Assembly (NCBI GenBank): GCA_036258175.1 | Contig: DATAEE010000137.1 | Coordinates: 43,975 to 107,974 of the forward strand | DNA: 64,000 nucleotides | Reading direction: 5' to 3' | From: DATAEE01 sp036258175 | GTDB taxonomy: Bacteria > Acidobacteriota > Vicinamibacteria > Vicinamibacterales > 2-12-FULL-66-21 | In this document: positions 42,579 to 51,964 of the stretch, in pieces | Layout: each line of letters opens with the position of its first letter | Position numbering within the stretch: position 1 is the stretch's first letter | Translations under genes and position numbers: made by a program | The notes under the pieces: model-generated | What the model was told of the DNA's origin: nothing | Seen by the model: only the letters and a program-made list of their open reading frames with translations | The model's database searches: none

Positions 42579-43334
42579 ATGCTGGAAGTCAAGGGTTTGA
42601 AAGTCCGAGCGGAAGGCAAGGACATCCTCCACGGGGTGGATCTGAAGGTGGAAGCAGGCGAGGTGCACGCCATCATGGGTCCGAACGGGTCCGGCAAGAG
42701 CACGCTTGCCCGCGCGCTCGCCGGGCACCCGCAGTACGAGGTCACGGCGGGCGAGGCGCGGTATCTGGGTCAGGACCTCCTCGCGATGGATCCGGACGAG
42801 CGCGCCCGCCAGGGCCTGTTCATGGCCTTCCAGTATCCGGTCGAGATCGCCGGGGTGAATAACGCCTACTTCCTCAAGGCCGCGCTCAACGCCAGGCGCA
42901 AGCACCAGGGGCTCGAGGAGCTGGACGCGATCGAGTTCATGACGCTCATCCGCGACAAGGCCGGGCTGCTCGACATCGATCAGGGCATGTTGAGCCGCGC
43001 CGTGAACGAAGGGTTCTCCGGCGGCGAGAAGAAGCGCAACGAGATTTTCCAGATGGCGGTACTCGAGCCGACGCTGGCGATTCTGGACGAGACCGACTCG
43101 GGTCTCGACATCGACGCGCTGCGCGTCGTTTCCCACGGCGTCAACGCCATGCGGAACAAGGACCGCGCTTTCATCGTCGTGACGCACTATCAGCGGCTGC
43201 TCAACTACATCGTGCCGGACGTCGTGCACGTGCTGAACGACGGCGTCATCGTGCGCTCGGGCGGGAAGGAGCTGGCGTTGGAGCTCGAGGAGAAGGGCTA
43301 CGCCTGGCTCGAGGCCGCGGGAGCGAAGGCGTGA
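42579..43334 (+). CDS. sufC: Fe-S cluster assembly ATPase SufC
   Basis: A 251-aa ABC-type ATPase without membrane partner, energising SufBD. Walker A is GPNGSGKST, the signature FSGGEKKRNE and Walker B LAILDETDSGLDIDALR carry the hallmarks of SufC (SGGEKKRNEI variant). GQDLLAMDPDERARQGLFMAFQYP is the family-specific Q-loop region. The stop overlaps the sufD start. Confidence 0.97.
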   Translation: MLEVKGLKVRAEGKDILHGVDLKVEAGEVHAIMGPNGSGKSTLARALAGHPQYEVTAGEARYLGQDLLAMDPDERARQGLFMAFQYPVEIAGVNNAYFLKAALNARRKHQGLEELDAIEFMTLIRDKAGLLDIDQGMLSRAVNEGFSGGEKKRNEIFQMAVLEPTLAILDETDSGLDIDALRVVSHGVNAMRNKDRAFIVVTHYQRLLNYIVPDVVHVLNDGVIVRSGGKELALELEEKGYAWLEAAGAKA

Positions 43335-44674
43335 AAACCGCTCCCGGAGCCGTCGCCGAACGGAACGACTTCTATCTGACCGAGCACGACCGCTTCCTGC
43401 ACGAGCGCGGCGCGTCGGCGCCCTGGCTCCGCGAGCTGCGCGGCCGCGCGCTCACCCGCTTCGCGGAGATGGGGTTTCCGACCACGCGGGACGAGGAGTG
43501 GCGGTTCACCAACGTCGGGCCGATCGCCGAGACGCCGTTTCGACTTGCCGGGGTGCCGGCCGACGGAGCCGCGGCGCCTGGCCTCGTCGGCGGCGTGGCT
43601 TTCGGCAGCGTGGCGGCCCGCCTGGTCGTCGTCAACGGGCGGTTTGCCGCCGATCTGTCCACCGTCTCGGTTGAGTCGCGCGTCAACGCCGGAGGTCTCG
43701 CGGCGGCCATCGCGAAGGACATTCCGGAGGTTGGCGACGACCGGCTCGCGACGCTGCGATTCGACGGCCGGCCCTTCGTGGCGCTGAACACGGCGTTCCT
43801 CGACGACGGAGCGTTCATCAGCATCCCGGCTGGAGTGGTCGTGCCGGATCCAATCCACATCATCATCGTGACCGCTCCCGGCGCGGATCCCGCGGTCGCG
43901 CACCCGCGGATCGCGGTGGTCGCCGGCGCGAACTCGCAGGCGACGATTGTCGAGACCTACATTGGCGTTCCCGGCACGCCGTATCTGACGAACGCGGTCA
44001 CCGAGGTCGTCCTCGGCGATCGGGCCGTAGTCGAGCACTACAAGGATCAGCGGGAGCCGGTGACGGCTCACCACATCGCCACAATGCAGGTGCGGCTCGG
44101 TCGTTCGAGCACGTTCACGTCTCAGTCGTTCGCCTTCGGCGGTCATATCGTGCGGAACGACATCCTGGCCGTCCTCGCGGGCGAGGGCGGGGAGTGCACG
44201 CTGAACGGCCTGTACTTCAGCGACGACCGGCGGCTCGTGGACACGCACACGACGATCGACCACGCGCTGCCGCACTGCGCGAGCCACGAGCTGTACAAGG
44301 GCATCGTCGCCGGAAAGGCGCGCGCCATCTTCAACGGGAAGATCATCGTCCGCCAGGACGCGCAGAAAACGGACGCGAAGCAGACCAATCGTGCGCTGCT
44401 TTTGTCCGACGGAGCGCAGATCAACACGAAGCCGCAGCTCGAGATCTTTGCCGATGACGTGAAGTGCACGCACGGGGCGGCGATCGGTCAGCTCGACGAT
44501 GAAGCGATGTTTTATTTGCGGGCGCGCGGGCTCACCGCCGTCGAGGCGCGCGATCTCCTGATCCACGCGTTTGCGGGAGAGATCTTGAATCGGGTCAAGG
44601 TGGAATCGCTTCGAACCCAGATGGAGAGCGCGCTGTTCGAGCAGCTCGCGCGAGACCTGGAGGATCGGGCCTGA
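43331..44674 (+). CDS. sufD: Fe-S cluster assembly protein SufD
   Basis: A 447-aa paralogue of SufB that completes the scaffold. Family segments: TTRDEEWRFTNVGPI near the N-terminus, TSQSFAFGGHIVRNDI, ECTLNGLYFSDDRRLVDTHT, CASHELYKGIVAGKARAIFNGKI and KCTHGAAIGQLDDEAMFYLRARG. The start is GTG 43331 overlapping sufC's stop (GTGA). Confidence 0.96.
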   Translation: MKTAPGAVAERNDFYLTEHDRFLHERGASAPWLRELRGRALTRFAEMGFPTTRDEEWRFTNVGPIAETPFRLAGVPADGAAAPGLVGGVAFGSVAARLVVVNGRFAADLSTVSVESRVNAGGLAAAIAKDIPEVGDDRLATLRFDGRPFVALNTAFLDDGAFISIPAGVVVPDPIHIIIVTAPGADPAVAHPRIAVVAGANSQATIVETYIGVPGTPYLTNAVTEVVLGDRAVVEHYKDQREPVTAHHIATMQVRLGRSSTFTSQSFAFGGHIVRNDILAVLAGEGGECTLNGLYFSDDRRLVDTHTTIDHALPHCASHELYKGIVAGKARAIFNGKIIVRQDAQKTDAKQTNRALLLSDGAQINTKPQLEIFADDVKCTHGAAIGQLDDEAMFYLRARGLTAVEARDLLIHAFAGEILNRVKVESLRTQMESALFEQLARDLEDRA

Positions 44675-44693
44675 CGGTCCGGCCAGCACGACC

Positions 44694-45947
44694 ATGATCC
44701 CCGGTACGGTCCCGACGGCGACAACCACCCGCTTCGACGTGGACAAGGTGCGGCGGGATTTTCCCATCCTGGCGCAACTCGTGCACGGAAAGCGCCTCGT
44801 CTACCTCGATAACGCCAACACCAGCCAGAAGCCTCGCGCGGTCATCGAGGCGCTCGATCGGTACTACGAGGAAGCGAACGCGAACATCCATCGCGCGACG
44901 CACATGCTGAGCGAGCGCGCCACGGGAGCATACGAAGGCGCGCGGCTCAAGGCGCAGCAGTTCGTGAACGCGCCCGAAGTGCGCGCGATCATCCTGACGC
45001 GGGGGACGACGGACGGCATCAATCTCGTCGCGCAGAGTTACGGCCGCTTGGTGTTGAAGCCCGGCGACGAAGTCCTCATCTCTTGGATGGAGCACCACTC
45101 GAATATCGTCCCCTGGCAGCTCGTGTGCGAGCAGACCGGCGCCAGGCTGCGCGTGGCGCCAATCGACGATCGCGGCGAGCTCGTCGTCGAGGAGTTCGAG
45201 CGGCTGTTGTCCGATCGGACGAGGATCGTGGCGGTCGCGCACGTGTCGAACTCGCTCGGCACGATCAATCCCGTGCGCCAGATCGTGGAACTCGCGCACG
45301 CGAAAGGCGCGGCCGTCCTCGTTGATGGGGCGCAGGCGGCACCGCACCTTCCGATTGACGTGCAGGCGCTCGATTGCGACTTTTACGTCCTGTCCGGCCA
45401 CAAGATGTACGGGCCGACCGCGACCGGGCTGCTGTACGGGCGAACGGAGCTGCTCGAGCGGATGCCGCCCTATCAGGGTGGCGGCGACATGATTCAGTCG
45501 GTGACCTTCGAGAAGACCACTTACAACGTTCTGCCGTACAAGTTCGAGGCGGGCACACCCAACATCGCCGGCGTCGTCGGGTTCGGCGCGGCGATTGATT
45601 ATCTTCAGAGCTTCGACCGGGCCGCGGTGCTCGAGCACGAGGATGCGCTCCTTGGAGCCGCGACGGCGCGCGTCGCCGAGATCCCCGGCACGCGCATTTA
45701 CGGAACGGCGCGTGAGAAGACCGGCGTGCTTTCGTTCACGCTCGACGGCATCCACCCGCACGACGCGGGGACCATCCTGGATGCCGAAGGCGTGGCCGTC
45801 CGTTCCGGCCAGCATTGCGCGCAGCCGGTCATGGATCGGTTCGGTGTGCCGGCGACGATCCGCGCCTCTTTCGGCATCTACAACACGATCGAGGATGTCG
45901 CCGCGCTCGTGGCGGCTCTGCACAAGGCGCGCACGATGTTTGCGTGA
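44694..45947 (+). CDS. sufS: Cysteine desulfurase SufS (group II)
   Basis: A 417-aa PLP enzyme releasing sulfur from Cys as persulfide. The PLP Lys is in LSGHKMYGPTATG and the catalytic Cys in RSGQHCAQPVMDRFG (short-loop group II). The N-terminal LDNANTSQKPRAVIEAL and MEHHSNIVPWQ are typical. It is transcribed with SufU, the usual zinc-dependent sulfur acceptor of group II desulfurases. Confidence 0.96.
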   Translation: MIPGTVPTATTTRFDVDKVRRDFPILAQLVHGKRLVYLDNANTSQKPRAVIEALDRYYEEANANIHRATHMLSERATGAYEGARLKAQQFVNAPEVRAIILTRGTTDGINLVAQSYGRLVLKPGDEVLISWMEHHSNIVPWQLVCEQTGARLRVAPIDDRGELVVEEFERLLSDRTRIVAVAHVSNSLGTINPVRQIVELAHAKGAAVLVDGAQAAPHLPIDVQALDCDFYVLSGHKMYGPTATGLLYGRTELLERMPPYQGGGDMIQSVTFEKTTYNVLPYKFEAGTPNIAGVVGFGAAIDYLQSFDRAAVLEHEDALLGAATARVAEIPGTRIYGTAREKTGVLSFTLDGIHPHDAGTILDAEGVAVRSGQHCAQPVMDRFGVPATIRASFGIYNTIEDVAALVAALHKARTMFA

Positions 45948-45949
45948 TC

Positions 45950-46399
45950 ATGAGCGACCTCAACGATCTCTACCAGGAAGTCATCCTCGACCATAACAAG
46001 CGGCCGCGGAACTATCGGACGCTCGAAGGGGCGAACCGGCGCGCGGAAGGGTTCAATCCACTCTGCGGCGATCGCCTGACGTTGTTTCTCACGATCGACG
46101 ATGGCGTCATCCGCGAGGTCGCCTTTCAGGGTTCGGGCTGCGCGATTTCCAAGGCGTCAGCGTCGTTGATGACCGAGGCGCTCAAAGGGAAGTCCGTTGC
46201 CGAAGCCCAGGCGCTGTTCGAGCGGTTTCACCGGATGGTCACCGCGCCGCCCGACGCGCCGGTCGAACCGCTCGGCAAACTGTCGGTCTTCGCCGGCGTG
46301 CGCGAGTTTCCGGTCCGCGTGAAGTGCGCCAGCCTCGCATGGCACACGATGAAGGCGGCCGTGAAGCAGGACAAGCCGGAGGTCGTTTCAACGGAGTAG
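45950..46399 (+). CDS. sufU: Sulfur acceptor SufU
   Basis: A 149-aa zinc protein of the SufU group: YQEVILDHNKRPRNYRTLEGA, NPLCGDRLTLF, GSGCAISKASASL and VKCASLAWHT give the three Cys that bind zinc with Asp. It stimulates SufS by accepting persulfide. The ATG at 45950 overlaps none but follows the sufS stop directly; the longer frame upstream is a shadow. Confidence 0.95.
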   Translation: MSDLNDLYQEVILDHNKRPRNYRTLEGANRRAEGFNPLCGDRLTLFLTIDDGVIREVAFQGSGCAISKASASLMTEALKGKSVAEAQALFERFHRMVTAPPDAPVEPLGKLSVFAGVREFPVRVKCASLAWHTMKAAVKQDKPEVVSTE

Positions 46400-46411
46400 C
46401 GCGCAAATCAG

Positions 46412-46816
46412 ATGAAGGACATTCCTCTCGTTCCGGAAGTTCCGGCCGCAGAGGCCGGCGGCGAGCCGATCAGTCAGCCGGTTGGCGATCTCGTCGCCGA
46501 TCCGTTGAAGACGCTCGAGATCAAGCCCAAGGTGATCGAGGCGCTGTCGACTGTCTACGATCCCGAGATCCCGGTCAACATCTTCGAGCTCGGCCTGATC
46601 TACGACATCCTCGTCGACAGCTCAGGCGTCGTCGGGATCAAGATGACGCTGACCGCACCCGCCTGCCCCGCCGCGCAGACGCTGCCGGTCGAGGTGCGCG
46701 ACAAGGTTCGCCGGGTTTCCGGCGTCAACGATGCGCGCGTCGAGATCGTCTGGGATCCGCCATGGTCGAAGGATCGCATGAGCGACGCGGCGAAGCTGCA
46801 GCTCGGGATGTGGTAG
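46412..46816 (+). CDS. sufT: SufT-type (DUF59) Fe-S assembly factor
   Basis: A 134-aa protein with an about 35-residue leader and a DUF59/MIP18 core: YDPEIPVNIFELGLIYDI and TLTAPACPAAQTLP, the conserved Cys loop. SufT proteins help mature Fe-S clusters when demand is high. It sits between sufU and a second desulfurase. Confidence 0.92.
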   Translation: MKDIPLVPEVPAAEAGGEPISQPVGDLVADPLKTLEIKPKVIEALSTVYDPEIPVNIFELGLIYDILVDSSGVVGIKMTLTAPACPAAQTLPVEVRDKVRRVSGVNDARVEIVWDPPWSKDRMSDAAKLQLGMW

Positions 46817-46842
46817 GCGGACGTATCCTTTAGTAGTTACCT

Positions 46843-48042
46843 GTGAAGCAACGCCCCATCTATCTCGATTCGCACGCCACGACACCGGTCGATCCCCGCG
46901 TCCTCGAGGCGATGCTGCCGTTTTTCTCCGAGCGGTTCGGCAACGCATCGAGCCGCACGCACGGGTACGGTCACGAGGCAGCAGAGGCAGTCCGGACGGC
47001 ACGGGAGGAGTTGGCTTCGCTGCTGGGCGCGACCGCGCGTGAAATCGTGTTCACGAGCGGCGCGACCGAGTCGAACAACATCGCTATCAAGGGATACGCG
47101 CGCGCGCATCGCGATCGCGGACGGCGGATTGTGACCACGGACATCGAGCACGACTCCGTGCTCGATGTCTGCGGACGGCTCGAGCGCGAGGGATTCGAGA
47201 TCGTCCGGCTTCCGGTGTCGTCGGACGGATTGATCTCGCTCGAGGCACTCGAGCGCGCGGTCGATCGATCGACGCTGCTCGTGAGCGTCATGGCCGCCAA
47301 CAACGAGATCGGCGTGCTGCAGCCAATGGCGGACGCGGCGCGGATCGCGCACGCGGCCGGCGCGGTCTTTCATTCGGACATCGCCCAGGCCGCCGGCAAG
47401 ATCCCGCTCCCGCTGGGCGAGTGGGGCGTAGACCTGGCGTCAATCTCCGCGCACAAACTGTATGGCCCGAAGGGCGCGGGCGCGCTGTATGTCCGGCGTC
47501 AACGGCCCCGACTGGAGCTCGAGTCAATCGTCGAGGGCGGCGGACACGAGGCAGGTCTGCGCTCCGGGACGCTCAACGTCCCGGGGATTGTGGGACTTGG
47601 CCGGGCGTCCACGATCGCGCGCGATGAGATGGTGGCCGAGGGCGAGCGTCTGGCCACGCTTCGCGATCGCCTGCTCGAAGCTCTGACGTCGCGCGTCTCC
47701 GGAATCACGGTCAATGGATCGATGTCGGCGCGGCTGCCACACAACCTGAACGTGAGCTTCGAGGGAATAGAAGGGGAGAGCCTGATGCTCGCGCTCGGCG
47801 ATCTGGCCGTTTCGCCCGGGGCCGCGTGTGCGTCGGCGACCGACGCTCCTTCACACGTGCTGCGCGCCATTGGAGTTCCCGCGCCTCTCGCTCGCGCCGC
47901 GATCCGTTTCGGCCTCGGCCGATTCAACACCGCGGAAGAGATTGATGAGGCAGCCGAACGGGTGGCGCGGGTTGTGCACCACCTTCGGTCGTCAGGCCGT
48001 GACAGCCGCGCGGTCAATTCGAGCGTCCAAACCTCAGCATGA
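46843..48042 (+). CDS. Group I (NifS/IscS-like) cysteine desulfurase
   Basis: A 399-aa PLP enzyme. The PLP Lys is in ISAHKLYGPKGAG, the His that stacks on PLP in TDIEHDSVL, and the catalytic Cys in PGAACASATDAPSHVLRAIG, the long-loop group I form. Two desulfurases of different groups thus share one suf operon; the second may serve tRNA thiolation. GTG start at 46843. Confidence 0.95.
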   Translation: MKQRPIYLDSHATTPVDPRVLEAMLPFFSERFGNASSRTHGYGHEAAEAVRTAREELASLLGATAREIVFTSGATESNNIAIKGYARAHRDRGRRIVTTDIEHDSVLDVCGRLEREGFEIVRLPVSSDGLISLEALERAVDRSTLLVSVMAANNEIGVLQPMADAARIAHAAGAVFHSDIAQAAGKIPLPLGEWGVDLASISAHKLYGPKGAGALYVRRQRPRLELESIVEGGGHEAGLRSGTLNVPGIVGLGRASTIARDEMVAEGERLATLRDRLLEALTSRVSGITVNGSMSARLPHNLNVSFEGIEGESLMLALGDLAVSPGAACASATDAPSHVLRAIGVPAPLARAAIRFGLGRFNTAEEIDEAAERVARVVHHLRSSGRDSRAVNSSVQTSA

Positions 48043-48488
48043 GGCCTCTTGCACTGGTTCTCGTCGTGACGCTTTTCGCAGGCGCTCCAGCCGCCTACGC
48101 TGGTCAGCCATCGAACAAACCTGCGACGAAGCCTGACACACAATCCGCGGCCAAGGCGCCGCCGCCATCGAACGAGCTGCCGGTGTCGCTCGATCGCATC
48201 CGGCGCAAGCTCTCGCAGGCGCCCCCGTCGAAATCTACAGGTCTGAAGCTCGAGTACTACGTCGAAGTGTACGGAAAGTCCCCGCGGCTCGATTTTCTTG
48301 CCGAGTTCGATGCGACGTCAGGTGCCGTCCAGTACGGCTCACCTACACACCGGGAGTTCCTGGATCTCGTCACGCCTCAGGAATTCAAATCGCCGCCTGC
48401 GGATCTGTTGGGCGGAGCGATGGCGCTGATGAAATGGCTCGCCGAGAAAAGCAGCGACAAGTCGAAGAAGTCCGATCCTCGGCGATAA
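48039..48488 (+). CDS. Secreted hypothetical protein
   Basis: A 149-aa exported protein with a signal peptide (MRPLALVLVVTLFAGAPAAYA) and a mature domain with LEYYVEVYGKSPRLDFLAEFD and HREFLDLVTPQEFKSP. Ends in a Lys/Ser-rich tail. No family assigned. ATG overlaps the desulfurase stop (ATGA), so it is the last gene of the suf transcript. Confidence 0.75.
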   Translation: MRPLALVLVVTLFAGAPAAYAGQPSNKPATKPDTQSAAKAPPPSNELPVSLDRIRRKLSQAPPSKSTGLKLEYYVEVYGKSPRLDFLAEFDATSGAVQYGSPTHREFLDLVTPQEFKSPPADLLGGAMALMKWLAEKSSDKSKKSDPRR

Positions 48489-48498
48489 GTTGCGAGAG

Positions 48499-48948
48499 TT
48501 ACGCTTTGCGCGCGAGATCGGCCGGAATGTAGTGGACGTACGCGTTCAAGAGGTTGATCGCTTCGTCCTTTTCGTCCGCGTCGACCGCCAGTAGATCGCG
48601 AAGCGAAAGCACGCCGGCGAGGCGTCCCTCATTCAACACGATCAGATGCCGGACGCGCGCCTGCTGCAAGCGGCGGAGGCAGGTGTCGCACGTGTCCCGA
48701 ACATCGGCGGTCACCAGGTCGGGGCTCATGACGTCGCCGACTTCGGTGTTCTTCGGATCGAGCCCGACGGCTACGACCCTCGCCATCACGTCGCGCTCGG
48801 TGAATATACCGACGAGGCGTTCGTCATCGACGACCGGCACCGCACCGATGTTCCGCGCGGTCATGATGCGCACCGCGTCGACGACAGACGCCGTCCGCGG
48901 CACCACTGCCGTATCCTGACCTTGAATCACCGCGCTGATTGGCTTCAT
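48499..48948 (-). CDS. Tandem CBS-domain protein
   Basis: A 149-aa protein with two CBS motifs: AVRIMTARNIGAVPVVDDERLVGIFTERDVMARV and RRLQQARVRHLIVLNEGRLAGVLSLRDLLAV. Such stand-alone pairs bind AMP, ATP or SAM and modulate partner proteins. The ATG at 48948 is preferred to the upstream start because AGGAG lies eight bases before it. Confidence 0.9.
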   Translation of the reverse strand: MKPISAVIQGQDTAVVPRTASVVDAVRIMTARNIGAVPVVDDERLVGIFTERDVMARVVAVGLDPKNTEVGDVMSPDLVTADVRDTCDTCLRRLQQARVRHLIVLNEGRLAGVLSLRDLLAVDADEKDEAINLLNAYVHYIPADLARKA

Positions 48949-49013
48949 CGCAGCGCTCCTGAATGGATCGGACCTAAGAAGATCGATTCTACCCCTGTGG
49001 TACACTCCGGTCC

Positions 49014-49514
49014 ATGTCTTTGCGGAGCGCGGCTGCGGCGGCGGCCGGGCACAGCATGCGCGCCTACTATCTGGCGATCGCAGGCGGCGCTCTGCTAATC
49101 GTCAGCGCGTTTCTGCCATGGGTGTACATCGGCGAGACCCCGATCAGCGTGCCCCGCATGGCCATGATGTGGGTGCTGGCGCTCGGCGGTCTGGCCGTGC
49201 TGCTGGCCTCCGCCAGCATCGCGACGCGGCGCAATTCCCGCCACCCGCTGCTGCTCGTCGGTCTCGTCGCACTCGGCGTGCACCTCTTCGGACAGCGCGT
49301 CCTGATGCGCGCCGCCGAGGATCGCGCGTGGGTAGACGCGCAGAAAAGCGCCATCGTCTATGGCCTCGACGCGCGGCCGCCGGCCGAGACGAAGATCGGC
49401 GCGGGCATCTACCTCGGCGCCGCCGCCTCGGCGCTGATTGTTCTCTTCGGTCTCACGATCGTCGTCCGCCGCGCGTCGCGTCCGTACCTGCCGCCAGTCG
49501 ACGACGACGTGTGA
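49014..49514 (+). CDS. Four-helix membrane protein of unknown function
   Basis: A 166-aa membrane protein with about four helices (YYLAIAGGALLIVSAFLPWV, WVLALGGLAVLLASASIA, LLLVGLVALGVHLFG, IYLGAAASALIVLFGLTIVV). No family is recognised. An internal ATG at 49056 is an alternative start. It is divergent from the CBS gene. Confidence 0.72.
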   Translation: MSLRSAAAAAAGHSMRAYYLAIAGGALLIVSAFLPWVYIGETPISVPRMAMMWVLALGGLAVLLASASIATRRNSRHPLLLVGLVALGVHLFGQRVLMRAAEDRAWVDAQKSAIVYGLDARPPAETKIGAGIYLGAAASALIVLFGLTIVVRRASRPYLPPVDDDV

Positions 49515-49526
49515 ATCCCTGAAGGA

Positions 49527-49593
49527 TAGCGCCCCGAGCGAGCGAAGCGAGTCGAGGGGTGGCAGGCGCTGGCTGGGGGTGGGGCCCCAGCGC
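49527..49593. repeat. Structured repeat region upstream of mqnD
   Basis: Two hairpins in the gap before mqnD: one around CCCCGAGCGAGCGAAGCGAG...TCGAGGGG, and GCGCTGG (49566-49572) pairing with CCAGCGC (49587-49593) over a G-rich loop. The style matches dispersed intergenic repeats in this window; a regulatory role for mqnD is possible. Confidence 0.6.
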
Positions 49594-49604
49594 AAATTAA
49601 AGAG

Positions 49605-50432
49605 ATGAAAATCACCGTCGCGCACAGTCCAGATTCCGACGACGCGTTCATGTTCTACGGCCTGGCGAGCGGCGCCATCGACGCCGGAGATCTCGAGGTC
49701 GACCAGGTGCTCGCCGACATCGAGACGCTGAATCGCGCGGCGTTCGAAGGGCGCTACGAGGTAACCGCGGTCTCGTTTCACGCCTACGCCCATCTGGCTG
49801 ACAAGTACGCCCTTCTTCCGCACGGCGCGAGCATGGGCGATCGGTACGGCCCGCTCGTCGTCACGCGCGTGGGCGGCCCGCGGGCGGTCAAAGGCCTCAA
49901 GGTCGCGATTCCCGGCACGCTGACGACCGCCTACCTCGCGCTGCGTCTCCACGAACCGGATTTCGAGTATGTCGTGACGCCCTTCGATCGGATTCAGGCG
50001 GAAGTCGCCAGCGGCCGCGTCGACGCAGGGCTCCTGATTCACGAAGGCCAGCTCACGTACGTCGACGAAGGCTTCGCGAAGCTCATCGATCTCGGTGAAT
50101 GGTGGGCCGACCGGACTGGCGGCTTGCCGCTGCCACTCGGCGGCAACATCATCCGCCGGGACCTCGGGCCCGAGATGATGCGGCGCGTGTCACGCCTGCT
50201 TCGCGACAGCATCGCGCACGCGCTCGCGCACCGCGCGCCGGCGGTTGCCTACGCGCAGCAGTTCGGCCGCGGGCTCGACCGCGATCGGACGGACACGTTC
50301 GTGGCGATGTATGTGAACGACCTGACGCTCGACTACGGACCACGCGGCCGCGCCGCACTCGAGCGCCTTTACAGCGAGTCTTTCGAACGCGGCCTCATTC
50401 CGTCAAAAGTCAGCGTCGAGTTCGTCGGGTAG
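49605..50432 (+). CDS. mqnD: 1,4-dihydroxy-6-naphthoate synthase-like (menaquinone, futalosine pathway)
   Basis: A 275-aa periplasmic-binding-fold enzyme of the MqnA/MqnD family. The N-terminus ITVAHSPDSDDAFMFYGLASG and FHAYAHLADKYALLPHGASMGD are typical of MqnD, which cleaves cyclic de-hypoxanthine futalosine. WWADRTGGLPLPLGGNIIRRDL is conserved. MqnE is encoded about 6 kb away; MqnA, B and C are not in the window. The 3' end overlaps the minus-strand Dph6-like gene by 30 bases. Confidence 0.9.
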   Translation: MKITVAHSPDSDDAFMFYGLASGAIDAGDLEVDQVLADIETLNRAAFEGRYEVTAVSFHAYAHLADKYALLPHGASMGDRYGPLVVTRVGGPRAVKGLKVAIPGTLTTAYLALRLHEPDFEYVVTPFDRIQAEVASGRVDAGLLIHEGQLTYVDEGFAKLIDLGEWWADRTGGLPLPLGGNIIRRDLGPEMMRRVSRLLRDSIAHALAHRAPAVAYAQQFGRGLDRDRTDTFVAMYVNDLTLDYGPRGRAALERLYSESFERGLIPSKVSVEFVG

Positions 50433-51080
50433 TACATCCGCGAATACGAAGCCTTCCCGCTCGACGATCGTGCCGTATGTGACCGCGATCTCGCGGTTGA
50501 ACATCGGACCAGCCGTGACCACTGTGTGAAACTCTCCGCGTTCGCCGCACGGGTCCACGCCGGGCGGCAGCTCGTTGAGAAACGCCGCGTCGAACCGCCG
50601 TCCGGCGAAGCGCCGATCGAGCACGCGCGGATCCACGCAGGTGACCGTCGCTTTCACGCCGGCACCGACCATCTCGCGCGCAAGTGCCGCGGTGTTGCGG
50701 CCCCACAGCGGGAAGAGCGGTGTGAGCCCGGTGCCTGCGAGGTGCCGCTCCCGATAGTGACGTACGTCCTCGAGGAAGAGGTCGCCAAAGGCCGCGGTCG
50801 TGAAGCCGTCGGCCACTGCCTGTTCGACAGCGGTCCGCATCCGCGCTTCGTACACGTCGTTCGAGCACGGATGTGGCAGCCGGATCACCCGCAGCGGCAG
50901 GCCGGCCGCCGCGGCCTGCGCTTCCAGGAGCGTTCGCCGCACGCCGTGCATCGCCACCCTGTCGGCCGACTCGTTGATCGTCGTCAGCAGCGCCGCGCCA
51001 TCCAGGCGTCCCTCCTGTCGCAGGAGATGCAGCATCCAGGCGCTGTCCTTGCCCGAGGACCAGGAAACGAGGACTTTCAT
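50403..51080 (-). CDS. Dph6-like PP-loop ATPase, last gene of the B12 operon
   Basis: A 225-aa PP-loop protein (DUF71/diphthine-ammonia-ligase-like domain). The nucleotide loop reads SWSSGKDSAW; the family box FGDLFLEDVRHYRERHLAGTGLTPLFPLWGRNT and the C-terminal PCGERGEFHT are present. Bacteria lack diphthamide, and these genes occur near cobalamin transport genes, so a role with a corrinoid amide is possible (inference). It follows btuF by five bases and is on the riboswitch-controlled transcript. Confidence 0.85.
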   Translation of the reverse strand: MKVLVSWSSGKDSAWMLHLLRQEGRLDGAALLTTINESADRVAMHGVRRTLLEAQAAAAGLPLRVIRLPHPCSNDVYEARMRTAVEQAVADGFTTAAFGDLFLEDVRHYRERHLAGTGLTPLFPLWGRNTAALAREMVGAGVKATVTCVDPRVLDRRFAGRRFDAAFLNELPPGVDPCGERGEFHTVVTAGPMFNREIAVTYGTIVEREGFVFADVLPDELDADF

Positions 51081-51085
51081 GTCCG

Positions 51086-51964
51086 CTAGCGAAACGCTTC
51101 CGGATGCAGCGTCTTGGCGATCGACTCCGTCGCCTGCGCCACCCGCGGACCGGGAACGGGGAGCGAAGAATCAGTGAGAATGTAGATTCGTGCGGTCCGG
51201 ACGGCAGGTAGAGAGCTCAGGGTTGACCAGACGGCTCGCTCGGCGGCGATCTCGTCGGCCTTCACCGACTGGCGCATCTCGATGATCGCCTCGGGCGCCC
51301 GTTGCAGTATGAGCTCTGTCGTCGCCTGGACGGACTCCCGTGTGACGTCCGTGAAAACGTTGTCTCCGCCCGCGGTCGTCAGCATGTCGTGAATGAACCC
51401 GATACCGCCGCTCGCAAAGATGCCGCGCAGCGCCAGCGCATCGCGGCCGAACACGAGAAGCGTCTTTGGCCGGACGCGTCCCGACACCTTGCCGCGGATG
51501 GCCGAAAGCCTGTTTTCCAGATCTGTCGCGACTCGGTCGGCCCCTTCGGCTCGTCCCAGACGGATTCCGAGCGCGCGAATCGTTTCCATGACCCCCGCCA
51601 GGCTTCCGTGTTTGTACGAAAACTGATTGATGCCGGCGCGCTCCAGCTGCAGCCGCAGATCGTTCTGCGTGCCATAAACGATGACCAAATCGGGTTTCAG
51701 CGCGAGGATTCGCTCGACATCCGGATCCAGGAGGCCTCCGACGCGCGGTAGTGACGCGACCTCCGATGGATAAGTGTCGAATGACCCTACTCCTACGAGC
51801 TGCGGTCCGGCGCCAATCGCGTACACCATCTCGGTAACCGCAGGAATCAGAGAAATGATGCGTTTGGGATGGTTGACTGGCTGGCTCGAGCTTGCCGAGG
51901 GAGAAGAGCGCGCGAAGAAGAGCGTGAGCGCGGCAACGCAGAGACACAGAGAGCGAATGCTCAT
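51086..51964 (-). CDS. btuF: Cobalamin-type ABC transporter substrate-binding protein BtuF-like
   Basis: A 292-aa exported binding protein. Signal peptide MSIRSLCLCVAALTLFFARS, then the two-lobe BtuF/FhuD fold: RIISLIPAVTEMVYAIGAGPQLVGVG, VGGLLDPDVERILALKPDLVIVYG and a C-terminal helix-rich lobe. ATG at 51964 overlaps the btuC stop (ATGA), so the longer frame upstream is a shadow. It hands B12 to the BtuCD importer. Confidence 0.88.
   Translation of the reverse strand: MSIRSLCLCVAALTLFFARSSPSASSSQPVNHPKRIISLIPAVTEMVYAIGAGPQLVGVGSFDTYPSEVASLPRVGGLLDPDVERILALKPDLVIVYGTQNDLRLQLERAGINQFSYKHGSLAGVMETIRALGIRLGRAEGADRVATDLENRLSAIRGKVSGRVRPKTLLVFGRDALALRGIFASGGIGFIHDMLTTAGGDNVFTDVTRESVQATTELILQRAPEAIIEMRQSVKADEIAAERAVWSTLSSLPAVRTARIYILTDSSLPVPGPRVAQATESIAKTLHPEAFR

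Noticed and set aside
43298..44767. 489-codon minus-strand ORF opposite sufD
   Set aside because: Antisense shadow; sufD is unambiguous.
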